30,438 nucleotides of DNA from contig JAGBRZ010000252.1 of NCBI GenBank assembly GCA_017632155.1, positions 1 through 30,438 on the forward strand, given 5' to 3'. The stretch's first letter is position 1. Every line of letters begins with the position of its first letter. The DNA comes from Clostridia bacterium. GTDB lineage: Bacteria; Bacillota_A; Clostridia; Oscillospirales; CAG-272. Under the pieces are notes generated by a model. That model searched no databases, was not told the DNA's origin, and saw only the letters and a list, made by a program, of their open reading frames with translations. Positions 6,053 to 14,331 of the stretch are shown one piece after another. A program made the translations under genes and the position numbers.

Positions 6053-7441
6053 ATGAAAAAGATCAATATTTCGGACATCACACTCAAAAAGCTTTCGGAA
6101 AACCGCACGGTTTCCCTGCTTTTCCGTGAAAAATCCGCCATTGCCAACTGTGCGGATCGCGTTGGTGCAGATTGCGTTGAGCTCCCCGCGATAAAAAATC
6201 TTCGCGAGGATTCCATCATATATAAAACTATCGCAAAGAATATTCAGAATTCCACGCTCGCCATTCCCGTCGGATTTGACAGTGAAGGCGTTACTTCTGC
6301 TTGGGAATGCATCAAGGATACCAAAGCCCCCCGTCTTCAGGTCGAGCTTCCCGTTTCGACGATTCAAATGGAATATACATATCATATCAAGCAGACAAAA
6401 ATGCTTGAAAAGATAGGCGAGCTTGTAAGTGCGGCAAAGACTCTTTGCGACGACGTTGAATTTTCCGCGCTTGACGCAACAAGAGCTGACGAGGACTTCC
6501 TGATCGCTGCAGCGCGCGAAGCAGAGGCAAAGGGCGCAAGTATCATCACTCTTTGCGACGTTGCGGGGGCTTCCACCCCCGATCAGATTGCAAAGCTCGT
6601 CGAAAAGGTAAAGGGTGCGGTTTCGGTGTCCGTATACGTTGAGCTTTCCGACCGCATCAATATGGCTGTCGCTTCCGCATTTGCCGCTATCGGGGCGGGT
6701 GCTGACGGACTCAAATGCGCTATGATCGGCAAAGATATACTTTTGACGGGCGAGATCTCGGATGCTGTGAACACCTGCGGTGCACAGATTGGCGCAGAGA
6801 TCAAGCTGAACAACACGTGTCTTCACACAAGCATCGAGGATATGGTTTCAAGCATCAATCACGAAGCATACGAAGCTGATAAATCGGTAAACGAAAAGAA
6901 AAATATTCTTCTCGATTCGGATTCCACCTTGGCTCAGGTTGCTGATGCCGCGGCACTTCTCGGATATGATCTTTCCGATTCGGATGCGGGCGACGTATTC
7001 AAGGCTCTCAGACAGGTTTGCGAAAAGAAGGGTGCTGTCGGCGCAAAGGAATTCGAGGCATTGATCGCAAGCTCGGCAATGCAGGCACCTTCAACATATC
7101 ATTTTGAAAACTACACCACCACAAGCAGTAATCTTTCAAGCGCAATGACGCAGATCACCCTCAAGTATCACGGCGAGATCATATGCGGTGTCAGCGCGGG
7201 CGACGGTCCCATTGATTCCGCTTTCCGTGCAATCGAGCAGTGCATCGGACATCACTACGAGCTTGATGACTATCAGGTTCAGTCGGTCACCGAAGGAAAA
7301 GAGGCTCTCGGCTCGGCACTTGTAAAGCTGCGCGAGGGCGGAAAGCTTTATTCGGGCAACGGCACGTCCACCGACATCGTTGCGGCAAGTATCAGAGCGT
7401 ATATCAACGCGCTCAACAAGATCGTATTTGAGGAGGCATAA
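6053..7441 (+). CDS. Isopropylmalate-synthase-like protein lacking catalytic metal ligands
   Basis: This 462-residue protein has the LeuA layout: an HMGL-type TIM barrel (about 1-260), a linker, and the leucine-binding regulatory domain (about 345-462, with AGDGPID at 382-388 and STDIVAASIRAY at 439-450). By-eye alignment shows the active site is gone. The usual TLRDGEQ is TLKKLSE (K12, K13), and the metal-binding HxH on the later strand is Y195-V-E197. Barrel landmarks such as ALDATRAD and CDVAGASTP remain. A working Claisen condensation is therefore unlikely. It may be a leucine-sensing pseudoenzyme or scaffold, or may have acquired new chemistry. The reading frame is intact and has a leucine T-box. 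Start: ATG 6053 with AAGGAG 9 bases upstream. The next gene starts 3 bases after its stop. Confidence 0.85.
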   Translation: MKKINISDITLKKLSENRTVSLLFREKSAIANCADRVGADCVELPAIKNLREDSIIYKTIAKNIQNSTLAIPVGFDSEGVTSAWECIKDTKAPRLQVELPVSTIQMEYTYHIKQTKMLEKIGELVSAAKTLCDDVEFSALDATRADEDFLIAAAREAEAKGASIITLCDVAGASTPDQIAKLVEKVKGAVSVSVYVELSDRINMAVASAFAAIGAGADGLKCAMIGKDILLTGEISDAVNTCGAQIGAEIKLNNTCLHTSIEDMVSSINHEAYEADKSVNEKKNILLDSDSTLAQVADAAALLGYDLSDSDAGDVFKALRQVCEKKGAVGAKEFEALIASSAMQAPSTYHFENYTTTSSNLSSAMTQITLKYHGEIICGVSAGDGPIDSAFRAIEQCIGHHYELDDYQVQSVTEGKEALGSALVKLREGGKLYSGNGTSTDIVAASIRAYINALNKIVFEEA

Positions 7442-7444
7442 AAT

Positions 7445-9904
7445 ATGAAGATCGTATTTTCAACCAAGAACGTAAGCCGTGCTTCCTTTCTTGATACCTG
7501 CCGTTTCGCATATGATTACGGATTTGAGGGCTTTGAAATATACGACGCCGTAAAGGAACGTAACGGTCATCACGACAGCATTCTGCGCCGCGACCGCGTT
7601 GCAGATGCCAAGCGCAAGCTTGTCAACAGAAATCTCACCGTATCCGCACTTCGTATGCCGTCCCCCCTTGAAAGCGACGAAACAAGTGCAGAATTGGTAA
7701 CCAAATACATCGATATGGCGGCATCTGCGGGAATTGACAACGTTATTGTCAGAATTGAAAGCTTCCCCTCCTATGAAGCTCTTGATGAAAAGCTTTCAAG
7801 CGCGATCAAGCGCGCAGAAAATGCGGATGTAAATATACTTTTCGAAACTATCGGCTATCTTTCGAACACCGAAAACGTAATCGGGATCATAAACCACTTT
7901 GCATCTGCCGCGATCGGCGCATCCTGGAACGTTCGCGGAACATATTTCGGCGCGGGCGAAACTGCGGAAGCGACCATCAAGACTCTCGGCGCTTATATCA
8001 AGTACGTCCGTCTCGGCGATATGAAGGACGGCAAGACCGTTCTCATCGGCGAAGGTGATCTTGAAGTCGGCAAGCTCCTCGGCGCGCTCTCATCCCTCAA
8101 CTACGAGGGCTTTATCTGTGCGGCGTGGAACGAGGAGATCGAGGATGCAGATATCGTTCTGACCCATTTCACAAACTACATTTCCTCTCTTGCGCGCAAC
8201 AAGAAGGTATTTGACCGCACATATTACAATCGCGCCAAGACGGGTACCTTCGTTTGGAAAAAGTACGACGTTATTGATGCAACATTTTCCGACGTTCTCG
8301 ATACTATGGTCGAGCACTACCCCGATCAGTATGCCTTCAAATACCCCACTCTTGATTACACAAGAACCTACGAGCAGTTCCGCCGCGACGTTGATGAATG
8401 CGCCGCCGCGCTCATATCTCTCGGTGTAAAGGCGGGCGATCACGTTGCCGTTTGGGCAACCAACGTTCCGCAATGGTTTATCACCTTCTGGGCAACCACC
8501 AAGATCGGTGCAGTTCTTGTAACGGTAAATACAGCCTATAAGATCCACGAAATCGAGTATCTGCTCCGTCAATCGGATACCCATACCCTCGTTATGATCG
8601 AGTATTGCAAGGACATCAACTACAAGACTATTATAGAAGAGCTCTGTCCCGAACTCAAAAATCTCAAGCCGGGCACTCCTCTTTATTCCAAGAATCTTCC
8701 CTTCCTGCGCAACGTCGTAACCGTCGGATTCAATATGGAAGGCTGTCTGACCTGGGAACAGATGCTCTCGCGCGCTTCGCTCGTTCCGCGCGAGGAAGTA
8801 CGCAGACGCGCCTCTCTTGTCAAGCCCGATGACGTTTGCAATATGCAGTACACCTCGGGAACCACGGGATTCCCCAAGGGCGTTATGCTGACTCACCGCA
8901 ACATTGTCAACAACGGCAAGACGATCGGCGACAGAATGGATCTTTCCACCGCCGACCGTATGATGATTCAGGTTCCTATGTTCCATTGCTTCGGAATGGT
9001 TCTTTCGATGACATCGATGATGACCCACGGTGGAACTCTCTGCCCCATCCCCTATTTCTCGCCCAAATCCTCGCTTGCTTGCGTAAATGACGAGCACATC
9101 ACCTGCTTCAACGGCGTTCCGACGATGTTTATCGCAATGTTCAGCCACGCAGACTTTGCAAAGACCGACTTTTCTTATATGAGAACCGGCATTATGGCGG
9201 GCGCAAACTGCCCCGCAGACCTTATGCGCCGTGCGTCCGTCGAGATGAATATGCGTGAGATCATCTCGGTCTACGGTCAGACCGAGGCGGCGCCCGGATG
9301 CACGATGGGCGAGGTCAACGAGGATCTTGATCACCGCGTTGAAACGGTTGGCAGCGCATTCCCCGGCGTTGAATGCAAGATCATTGATCCCGAAACCGGA
9401 GAAGAGCTTCCCGACGGCACAAGCGGAGAATTTGTGGCGCGCGGATTCAATATTATGAAGGGCTATTACAAGATGCCCGAGGCTACCGCACAGACCATCG
9501 ACGCTGATGGCTGGCTCCATTCGGGCGACATCTGTATGAGAACGCCCGACGGATATTACAAGGTAACGGGCAGACTCAAGGATATGATAATCCGCGGCGG
9601 CGAGAACCTCTACCCCCGCGAGATCGAGGAATTCTATCTTACCAACCCCAAGGTACGCGACGTTCAGGTTGTTGGAGTTCCCGACGAAACCTACGGCGAG
9701 GAATGCTGCGCGTGGATCATTCTCCACAAGGGTGAGAGCGCCGATGAAGCCGAGATGCGCGCTTACGGCAATGCCTCTATCGCAAAGCATAAGGTTCCGA
9801 AATACTTTGTCTTTGTTGATGCCTTCCCGATGAACGCGGCGGGCAAGATACTCAAGTACAAAATGCGTGATGAATCCGTTGAAATGCTCGGACTGAAAAA
9901 GTGA
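7445..9904 (+). CDS. TIM-barrel (xylose-isomerase-like) / acyl-CoA synthetase fusion
   Basis: This 819-residue fusion has a sugar-phosphate-isomerase/AP-endonuclease-2-like TIM barrel at residues 1-255 and a complete AMP-forming acyl-CoA synthetase at about 275-819. The ligase has every adenylation motif: YTSGTTGFPKGVMLTH (near 469), YGQTEAAPG (near 610), GWLHSGD (near 688), GRLKDMIIRGGENLYPREIE (near 708) and the catalytic Lys in AAGKILK (near 801). It should activate a carboxylic acid to an acyl-AMP, then to an acyl-CoA, and it resembles FadD-type medium/long-chain enzymes. In the barrel only E134 of the usual metal ligands is obvious. Positions normally Asp, His and Glu look like N162, R189 and A227, so this half may be non-catalytic. 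GAGGAGG lies at the end of the preceding gene, implying translational coupling. Confidence 0.9.
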   Translation: MKIVFSTKNVSRASFLDTCRFAYDYGFEGFEIYDAVKERNGHHDSILRRDRVADAKRKLVNRNLTVSALRMPSPLESDETSAELVTKYIDMAASAGIDNVIVRIESFPSYEALDEKLSSAIKRAENADVNILFETIGYLSNTENVIGIINHFASAAIGASWNVRGTYFGAGETAEATIKTLGAYIKYVRLGDMKDGKTVLIGEGDLEVGKLLGALSSLNYEGFICAAWNEEIEDADIVLTHFTNYISSLARNKKVFDRTYYNRAKTGTFVWKKYDVIDATFSDVLDTMVEHYPDQYAFKYPTLDYTRTYEQFRRDVDECAAALISLGVKAGDHVAVWATNVPQWFITFWATTKIGAVLVTVNTAYKIHEIEYLLRQSDTHTLVMIEYCKDINYKTIIEELCPELKNLKPGTPLYSKNLPFLRNVVTVGFNMEGCLTWEQMLSRASLVPREEVRRRASLVKPDDVCNMQYTSGTTGFPKGVMLTHRNIVNNGKTIGDRMDLSTADRMMIQVPMFHCFGMVLSMTSMMTHGGTLCPIPYFSPKSSLACVNDEHITCFNGVPTMFIAMFSHADFAKTDFSYMRTGIMAGANCPADLMRRASVEMNMREIISVYGQTEAAPGCTMGEVNEDLDHRVETVGSAFPGVECKIIDPETGEELPDGTSGEFVARGFNIMKGYYKMPEATAQTIDADGWLHSGDICMRTPDGYYKVTGRLKDMIIRGGENLYPREIEEFYLTNPKVRDVQVVGVPDETYGEECCAWIILHKGESADEAEMRAYGNASIAKHKVPKYFVFVDAFPMNAAGKILKYKMRDESVEMLGLKK

Positions 9905-9913
9905 AATTGAAAA

Positions 9914-10714
9914 ATGAAAAAATACAGAATAATCGACTCACATTGCCACATCTACCCCGATAAGATCGCAGAAAAAGCCTCAAATGCCACCGCGGATTTT
10001 TACGAGCTTCCGCCAAGCCTTGACGGCAGGATCTCTACACTTCTCGAGCACGGAGAACGCGCGGGAATCGAACATTTCATTGTTCAATCCGTTGCAACCA
10101 CCCCAAAGCAGGTTTCAAGTATAAACAACTTCATAGCTTCGTCTGTTGCCGAAAGCGGCGGCAGATTCACGGGTCTTGGCACGCTTCATCCTGACAGCGA
10201 GGATATGGAAGCCGATGTCAACGAGATCATTCGCCTTGGGCTCAAGGGTGTCAAGCTCCACCCCGACATTCAAAAGGTCAAGCTTGACGACTACCGTATG
10301 CTCAAGATGTACGAGCTTTGCGAGGGCAGACTCCCCATCCTCATCCACACGGGTGACTGCAGATATGACTATTCAAACCCCAACAGAATGCTGCCGATCC
10401 TTGATATTTACAAAAATCTGACTGTCATCGGCGCGCATTTCGGCGGTTGGTCGATGTGGGAGGATGCTTGGAAGGATTATGCGGGACGCGAAAACTTTTT
10501 TGTCGACTGCTCTTCCTCGCTCTATGCCATCTCCCCCGAAAAAGCCAAAGAGCTTATCCACGCCTACGGCACGGACCGCGTGCTTTTCGGCACAGACTAT
10601 CCTCTTTGGTCGCCCGAGAGTGAGATCGAACGCTTTATGCAAGTCGATCTCACCGAGAAAGAGCGCGAGGATATATTTTACAACAACGCCGCAAAGCTTT
10701 TCGGCATAAAATAA
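9914..10714 (+). CDS. Amidohydrolase-2 family metal-dependent hydrolase/decarboxylase
   Basis: This 266-residue TIM-barrel protein of the ACMSD/amidohydrolase-2 family keeps a full metal site: HxH at H10/H12 (DSHCHIYP), H145 (HTGD), H175 (GAHFGG) and D228 (GTDYPLW). Relatives hydrolyse or decarboxylate aromatic and enoic carboxylic acids, and the substrate here is unknown. It lies 9 bases after the acyl-CoA synthetase fusion, with only a weak ribosome site, so translation is probably coupled. It is the last gene of the leucine T-box operon. Its intact active site contrasts with the degraded sites of the two upstream TIM barrels, which makes it the clearest chemistry in the operon besides the ligase. 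Confidence 0.9.
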   Translation: MKKYRIIDSHCHIYPDKIAEKASNATADFYELPPSLDGRISTLLEHGERAGIEHFIVQSVATTPKQVSSINNFIASSVAESGGRFTGLGTLHPDSEDMEADVNEIIRLGLKGVKLHPDIQKVKLDDYRMLKMYELCEGRLPILIHTGDCRYDYSNPNRMLPILDIYKNLTVIGAHFGGWSMWEDAWKDYAGRENFFVDCSSSLYAISPEKAKELIHAYGTDRVLFGTDYPLWSPESEIERFMQVDLTEKEREDIFYNNAAKLFGIK

Positions 10715-10724
10715 CGACTTATTA

Positions 10725-10752
10725 TGACGGCGGAATTCAACCTCCGCCGTCA
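10725..10752. terminator. Hairpin at the end of the leucine T-box operon
   Basis: A perfect 10-bp GC-rich stem (10725-10734 with 10743-10752) has an 8-base loop, 10 bases after the amidohydrolase stop. On the plus strand it is followed by A rather than T, so it is not a textbook terminator for this operon. It may only stabilise the mRNA end. Confidence 0.4.
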
Positions 10753-10790
10753 AAAAGTATCGCAATGCATTAAAAAAGCTTCAAAAACTA

Positions 10791-10819
10791 TTGACAAACA
10801 GAATTTTCTGTGCTATAAT
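10791..10819 (+). promoter_or_regulatory. Consensus promoter of the second T-box gene
   Basis: TTGACA (10791-10796), a 17-bp spacer and TATAAT (10814-10819) are a perfect match, the same design as the first T-box promoter. The second T-box gene therefore has its own start. Confidence 0.9.
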
Positions 10820-10825
10820 TTATTA

Positions 10826-11104
10826 AAATTTGAATATCACAAAAAACGACTGCGATGAAGACGGTCGGTGCGTGATGCTTGCAGAGAGCTGTCGGGTGGT
10901 GCAAGACAGTGGCAGAATGCTCCAATGACCCATCACTTCTGAGTCGAAGGACCGAACGGCGAAAGCCCAGTAGACTCCTTCCGTATTGCTGCGTTAAAGC
11001 AAAGGATTTGTCAGAGTCCGGTAAGTGACGGAATTTTTCCGTAATTTGAGTGGTACCGCGGGTTTAAGGCTCGTCTCAAGGTTTTCTGTTGAGGCGGGTT
11101 TTTT
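10826..11104 (+). promoter_or_regulatory. T-box leader, specifier unresolved
   Basis: GATGAAG at the base, AGAGAG and GGTGGTGCAA distal motifs, and the T-box GAGTGGTACCGCGGG (11048-11062) identify the class. The terminator stem is 11068-11079 with 11089-11100, running into six T. The TGGT bulge predicts a tRNA with discriminator A. In the specifier loop TGC follows GAA (10918-10920), but tRNA-Cys normally has U there, so Cys is doubtful. ATC (Ile, 10932-10934, followed by A and the base stem), ATG (10925-10927) and CTC also lie in the loop. An amino acid of the A73 group such as Ile, Met or Leu is more likely. The leader precedes the HTH-cupin-ligase fusion. Confidence 0.9.
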
Positions 11105-11147
11105 GTTTTATTCAAATCGGTAATCAAAGTCAAAAAGGAGACAACAA

Positions 11148-13448
11148 ATGGATTACAGTTTGAAAGAAGTTGCAGGCAGAATCAAAGCTCTGCGCGAAGC
11201 GAAAGGGTTTGCACCCGCCGAGCTTGCAAAGCTGACAGGCGTTTCGGTCGAGGATTATCTGCTTCTCGAAAAAGGTGAAACAGATTTCAGCTTTACCTTT
11301 ATTTACAAGTGTGCAAAAGCCTGCGGAGTTGAAGTTGTTGACCTGCTTGAGGGTAGAAGCTCCACGCTTACCTCGTTTGCGATCACCCGCCGCGGCGAGG
11401 GACTTAAAATCTTAAAGCAGCACGGCGTTGAATATAATAACCTCGCGCCCAAGTTCAAGGATAAGCTTGCCGAGCCCTTCCTTGTAAAATTCCCCTATAT
11501 CCCCGCGGAGCAGAACGCTCCAATGAAGCTCAGCTCGCATAACGGACAGGAGTTTGACGTTATCGTCAAGGGCTCACTCAAGGTTCAGGTTGGAAGCCAC
11601 GTGGATATATTAAACGAAGGCGATTCGATTTTCTATAATTCCCTCATTCCTCACGGCATGATCGCCGTCAGCGAGGGCGGATGCGAATTCCACGCAGTAG
11701 TTCTCAATCCTCAGGACGGTCAGGTCAGTGAGGAATACCCCGAAGTTCCCTTCACTCACGCCAAGGCTATCGAAAAGGAAGAAAGCACCGCCACGGTTGC
11801 CGACAACTTTATCGTTTCCACATATGACGAGGAAGGTGTCTTCAACGGTATCTCCTTTAAAAATGACGATAAATTCAACTTTGCCTTTGACTGTGTTGAT
11901 GCGATCGCAAAAAAGGATCCCGACAAGCTTGCAATGCAATGGGTAGCGGGGGACAAAACCGACCGCAAATTCACTTTCGGCGATATGAAGAAATATTCGG
12001 CAAAAACAGCCAACTATTTCGAATCGCTTGGTATCAAAAAAGGCGACACCGTAATGCTTGTGCTCAAGCGTCACTATCAGTTCTGGTTCTGCATGCTTGC
12101 GCTTCACAAGATCGGTGCGATCGCAATTCCCGCAACAAATCAGCTTGTCGAGCACGATTTCGAATACAGATACAAAGCGGCGAGTGTAAAGGCTATCGTC
12201 TGCACCGCTGACGGAGAGGTTTCCGCCGAGGCAGAAAAAGCAGCAGCCGAGTTCCCCGATATGCTCAAGATCCTTGTCGGAGGCAAAAAGGACGGTTGGA
12301 ACGATTTCAACGTTGAAATGGAACGCTTCAGCACACACTATTACCGCACAGAAGATACACCCTGCGGCAACGATCCGATGCTTATGCTCTTCACCTCGGG
12401 CACAACCGGATATCCCCGCATCGCAACGCATTCCTACAAATATGCTCTTGGTCATTATCCCACCGCAAAGCATTGGCACAACGTAAATCCGAACGGCTTA
12501 CACTTCACCATATCCGATACCGGATGGGGCAAGGCACTTTGGGGCAAGCTTTACGGTCAGTGGCTTTGCGAGGCGGCAACCTTCACCTATGACTTTGACA
12601 GATTCCGCTCCGAGGATATTTTGCCGATGTTTGCAAAATACAACATCACGACATTCTGCGCACCGCCCACAATGTACCGTTTCTTTATCAAGGAAGATCT
12701 TTCAAAATACGATCTTTCCTCGATCCAGTATGCCACAACGGCGGGCGAGGCACTCAACCCCGAGGTTTTGGAGCGTTTCAAGGAGGCAACCGGACTTACC
12801 ATTATGGAAGGCTTCGGTCAGACAGAAACCACGCTTTCAATTGCAAACTTCGTCGGAACTACTCCGAAAATCGGCTCTATGGGTAAGCCCAGCCCTCTTT
12901 ACGACGTTGCTGTGCTTGATCCAGACGGAAACGTATGTAACACCGGTGACACGGGTGAGATCTGCATCCGCACCAAGGATCATATTCCTTGCGGTCTCTT
13001 TATCGGATACTACCGCGACGAGGAAAAGACCAACAGCGTTTGGCACGACGGCTACTACCATACCGGTGACCAAGCAACGATGGACGAGGACGGATATCTT
13101 TGGTACGTCGGTCGAATCGACGACGTCATCAAATCTTCCGGCTACCGCATAGGCCCGTTTGAGATCGAAAGCGTCATTATGGAGTTGCCCTACGTTCTTG
13201 AGTGCGCTGTCACTCCCGTTCCCGATGAGGTTCGCGGTCAGATCGTCAAAGCGACTATTGTCCTTGTAAAGGGCACCGAAGGCACAGACACTCTGAAAAA
13301 AGAGATCCAGGATTACGTCAAGACTCACACAGCACCTTACAAGTACCCCAGAATCGTCGAATTCGTCGATGAACTCCCGAAAACCATCAGCGGTAAGGTA
13401 AGACGTGTCGAGATCCGCAAGAACGACCTTGAAAAACTGAAGAAATAA
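11148..13448 (+). CDS. XRE-HTH / cupin / acyl-CoA synthetase fusion
   Basis: This 766-residue protein has three parts: an XRE-type helix-turn-helix (about 1-68; GFAPAELAKLTGVSVEDYLLLE), a cupin_2 barrel (about 105-195; HNGQEFDVIVKGSLKVQVG and LIPHGMIAV) and a medium-chain-type acyl-CoA synthetase (about 230-766). Ligase motifs are present: FTSGTTGYPRIATHSY (near 413; the usual Lys is Arg), ISDTGW, GFGQTETT (near 554), a TGD segment and GRIDDVIKSSGYRIGPFEIE (near 650), and SGKVRR with the catalytic Lys (near 747). HTH-cupin proteins usually sense a small molecule and control transcription, so this may be an enzyme that also reports on its own substrate or product. AAGGAG precedes the ATG. It is expressed as a single gene from the second T-box. 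Confidence 0.92.
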   Translation: MDYSLKEVAGRIKALREAKGFAPAELAKLTGVSVEDYLLLEKGETDFSFTFIYKCAKACGVEVVDLLEGRSSTLTSFAITRRGEGLKILKQHGVEYNNLAPKFKDKLAEPFLVKFPYIPAEQNAPMKLSSHNGQEFDVIVKGSLKVQVGSHVDILNEGDSIFYNSLIPHGMIAVSEGGCEFHAVVLNPQDGQVSEEYPEVPFTHAKAIEKEESTATVADNFIVSTYDEEGVFNGISFKNDDKFNFAFDCVDAIAKKDPDKLAMQWVAGDKTDRKFTFGDMKKYSAKTANYFESLGIKKGDTVMLVLKRHYQFWFCMLALHKIGAIAIPATNQLVEHDFEYRYKAASVKAIVCTADGEVSAEAEKAAAEFPDMLKILVGGKKDGWNDFNVEMERFSTHYYRTEDTPCGNDPMLMLFTSGTTGYPRIATHSYKYALGHYPTAKHWHNVNPNGLHFTISDTGWGKALWGKLYGQWLCEAATFTYDFDRFRSEDILPMFAKYNITTFCAPPTMYRFFIKEDLSKYDLSSIQYATTAGEALNPEVLERFKEATGLTIMEGFGQTETTLSIANFVGTTPKIGSMGKPSPLYDVAVLDPDGNVCNTGDTGEICIRTKDHIPCGLFIGYYRDEEKTNSVWHDGYYHTGDQATMDEDGYLWYVGRIDDVIKSSGYRIGPFEIESVIMELPYVLECAVTPVPDEVRGQIVKATIVLVKGTEGTDTLKKEIQDYVKTHTAPYKYPRIVEFVDELPKTISGKVRRVEIRKNDLEKLKK

Positions 13449-13456
13449 AAAACGAA

Positions 13457-13490
13457 TGGCTGATCCAATTTGGATCAGCCACATTTTTTT
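13457..13490. terminator. Bidirectional terminator
   Basis: A perfect 11-bp stem (13457-13467 with 13471-13481) is followed by CATTTTTTT on the plus strand and, on the minus strand, by a T-rich run starting a few bases past the stem. It ends both the ligase fusion and the convergent DUF11-type gene, whose stop codon it touches. Confidence 0.92.
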
Positions 13491-14331
13491 AAGGAGCCAC
13501 CTCATCGGGACAGCAGGGTGTGAAATCGCTGTCTATATAGTTGGCGATGAAGCGGGCGCGGTAGGTTCGCTCAGCGCAGGGCGGCAGAGTGTTATCGGAC
13601 AGATCGGGGATGACGAAAGTGACGCAATTGATGTTGACGTCGCGGCAGACCTCGCCCACAACGGCGGGGACGGTCAAGAACTTCACTCCTCTGCCAAGCT
13701 CATTGCCCTCGTCATCGACCTCGTTGAGGATCACAGCAAGTGCGACTCGCTTGCCGGGACAAACAGAACGAAGGACTGCGCTCACGCGCACGATCCTGCC
13801 GAATCCCTCAATGCAAATGTCGCCCGCATCAAACTCAATGCTGTCGGTGCAGCCCGAAGCGGTGAAATCGACGGGCTCGGCGCATCTGCCCTCGCAGAAA
13901 TTGATGCCGCAATCGACCGTGATAGTGGGCGAGGGGAAGGTAGCCGTTCCGCCCTCGGCATCGTCATAGCTCGTGAGCTCGTTGACCTCAACCGTGCCCG
14001 AACAAGGTCCGATATGCTGAACGCTAAATGTGAGAGTCGCGGTTTCGGTTGCGGTTTCGGCAAGTGAATCGATCGTCCAGACGATATTGTTCGAATTGCT
14101 CAGCGTAGCCGTGCCCTTTGTGGGCGATGAAAGTCCGGTTATGCGGAAGCAGGGCGAAATCGTGTCACTGACAACAACGTTCGTCGCACCCGCCACGGGG
14201 ATCTCGGTGACGGGGTTATCGGGATCATCGATGAAATTCGGCTCTGCGGTCAGGGTCAGCGTAATGCTGAAGCTGCCTCCGCATGCAATGTTTTCCGTGC
14301 TAAGCTCTTTGTTTGTAAAAATTATACCCAT
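13489..14331 (-). CDS. DUF11-type beta-sandwich protein with Cys-rich C-terminal half
   Basis: This 280-residue protein has an N-terminal half (about 5-140) resembling DUF11/conserved-repeat domains (AEPNF, VVVSDTISPCFRI, NNIVWTIDSLAETATETATLTF). Its C-terminal half (about 142-280) is rich in Cys, with pairs such as NFCEGRCAEP and FTPCCPDE. Similar modules occur after VWA domains in clostridial proteins, but no VWA is present here. There is no signal peptide or anchor, so the location is unclear. An intracellular or spore-associated assembly role is only a guess. AAGGAAAG precedes the ATG. The start codon lies inside a strong inverted repeat, and the gene follows the MATE gene by 59 bases, so it may be co-transcribed with it and translationally controlled. 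Confidence 0.65.
   Translation of the reverse strand: MGIIFTNKELSTENIACGGSFSITLTLTAEPNFIDDPDNPVTEIPVAGATNVVVSDTISPCFRITGLSSPTKGTATLSNSNNIVWTIDSLAETATETATLTFSVQHIGPCSGTVEVNELTSYDDAEGGTATFPSPTITVDCGINFCEGRCAEPVDFTASGCTDSIEFDAGDICIEGFGRIVRVSAVLRSVCPGKRVALAVILNEVDDEGNELGRGVKFLTVPAVVGEVCRDVNINCVTFVIPDLSDNTLPPCAERTYRARFIANYIDSDFTPCCPDEVAP

Noticed and set aside
8090..9790. A 566-codon open frame on the minus strand
   Set aside because: It is antisense to the acyl-CoA synthetase fusion, whose motifs are intact; there is no domain or ribosome-site support.
10918..10920. TGC read as a cysteine specifier of the second T-box
   Set aside because: The TGGT bulge implies discriminator A, which does not fit tRNA-Cys, and the base after the codon is T where a purine is usual. 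I left the specifier open.
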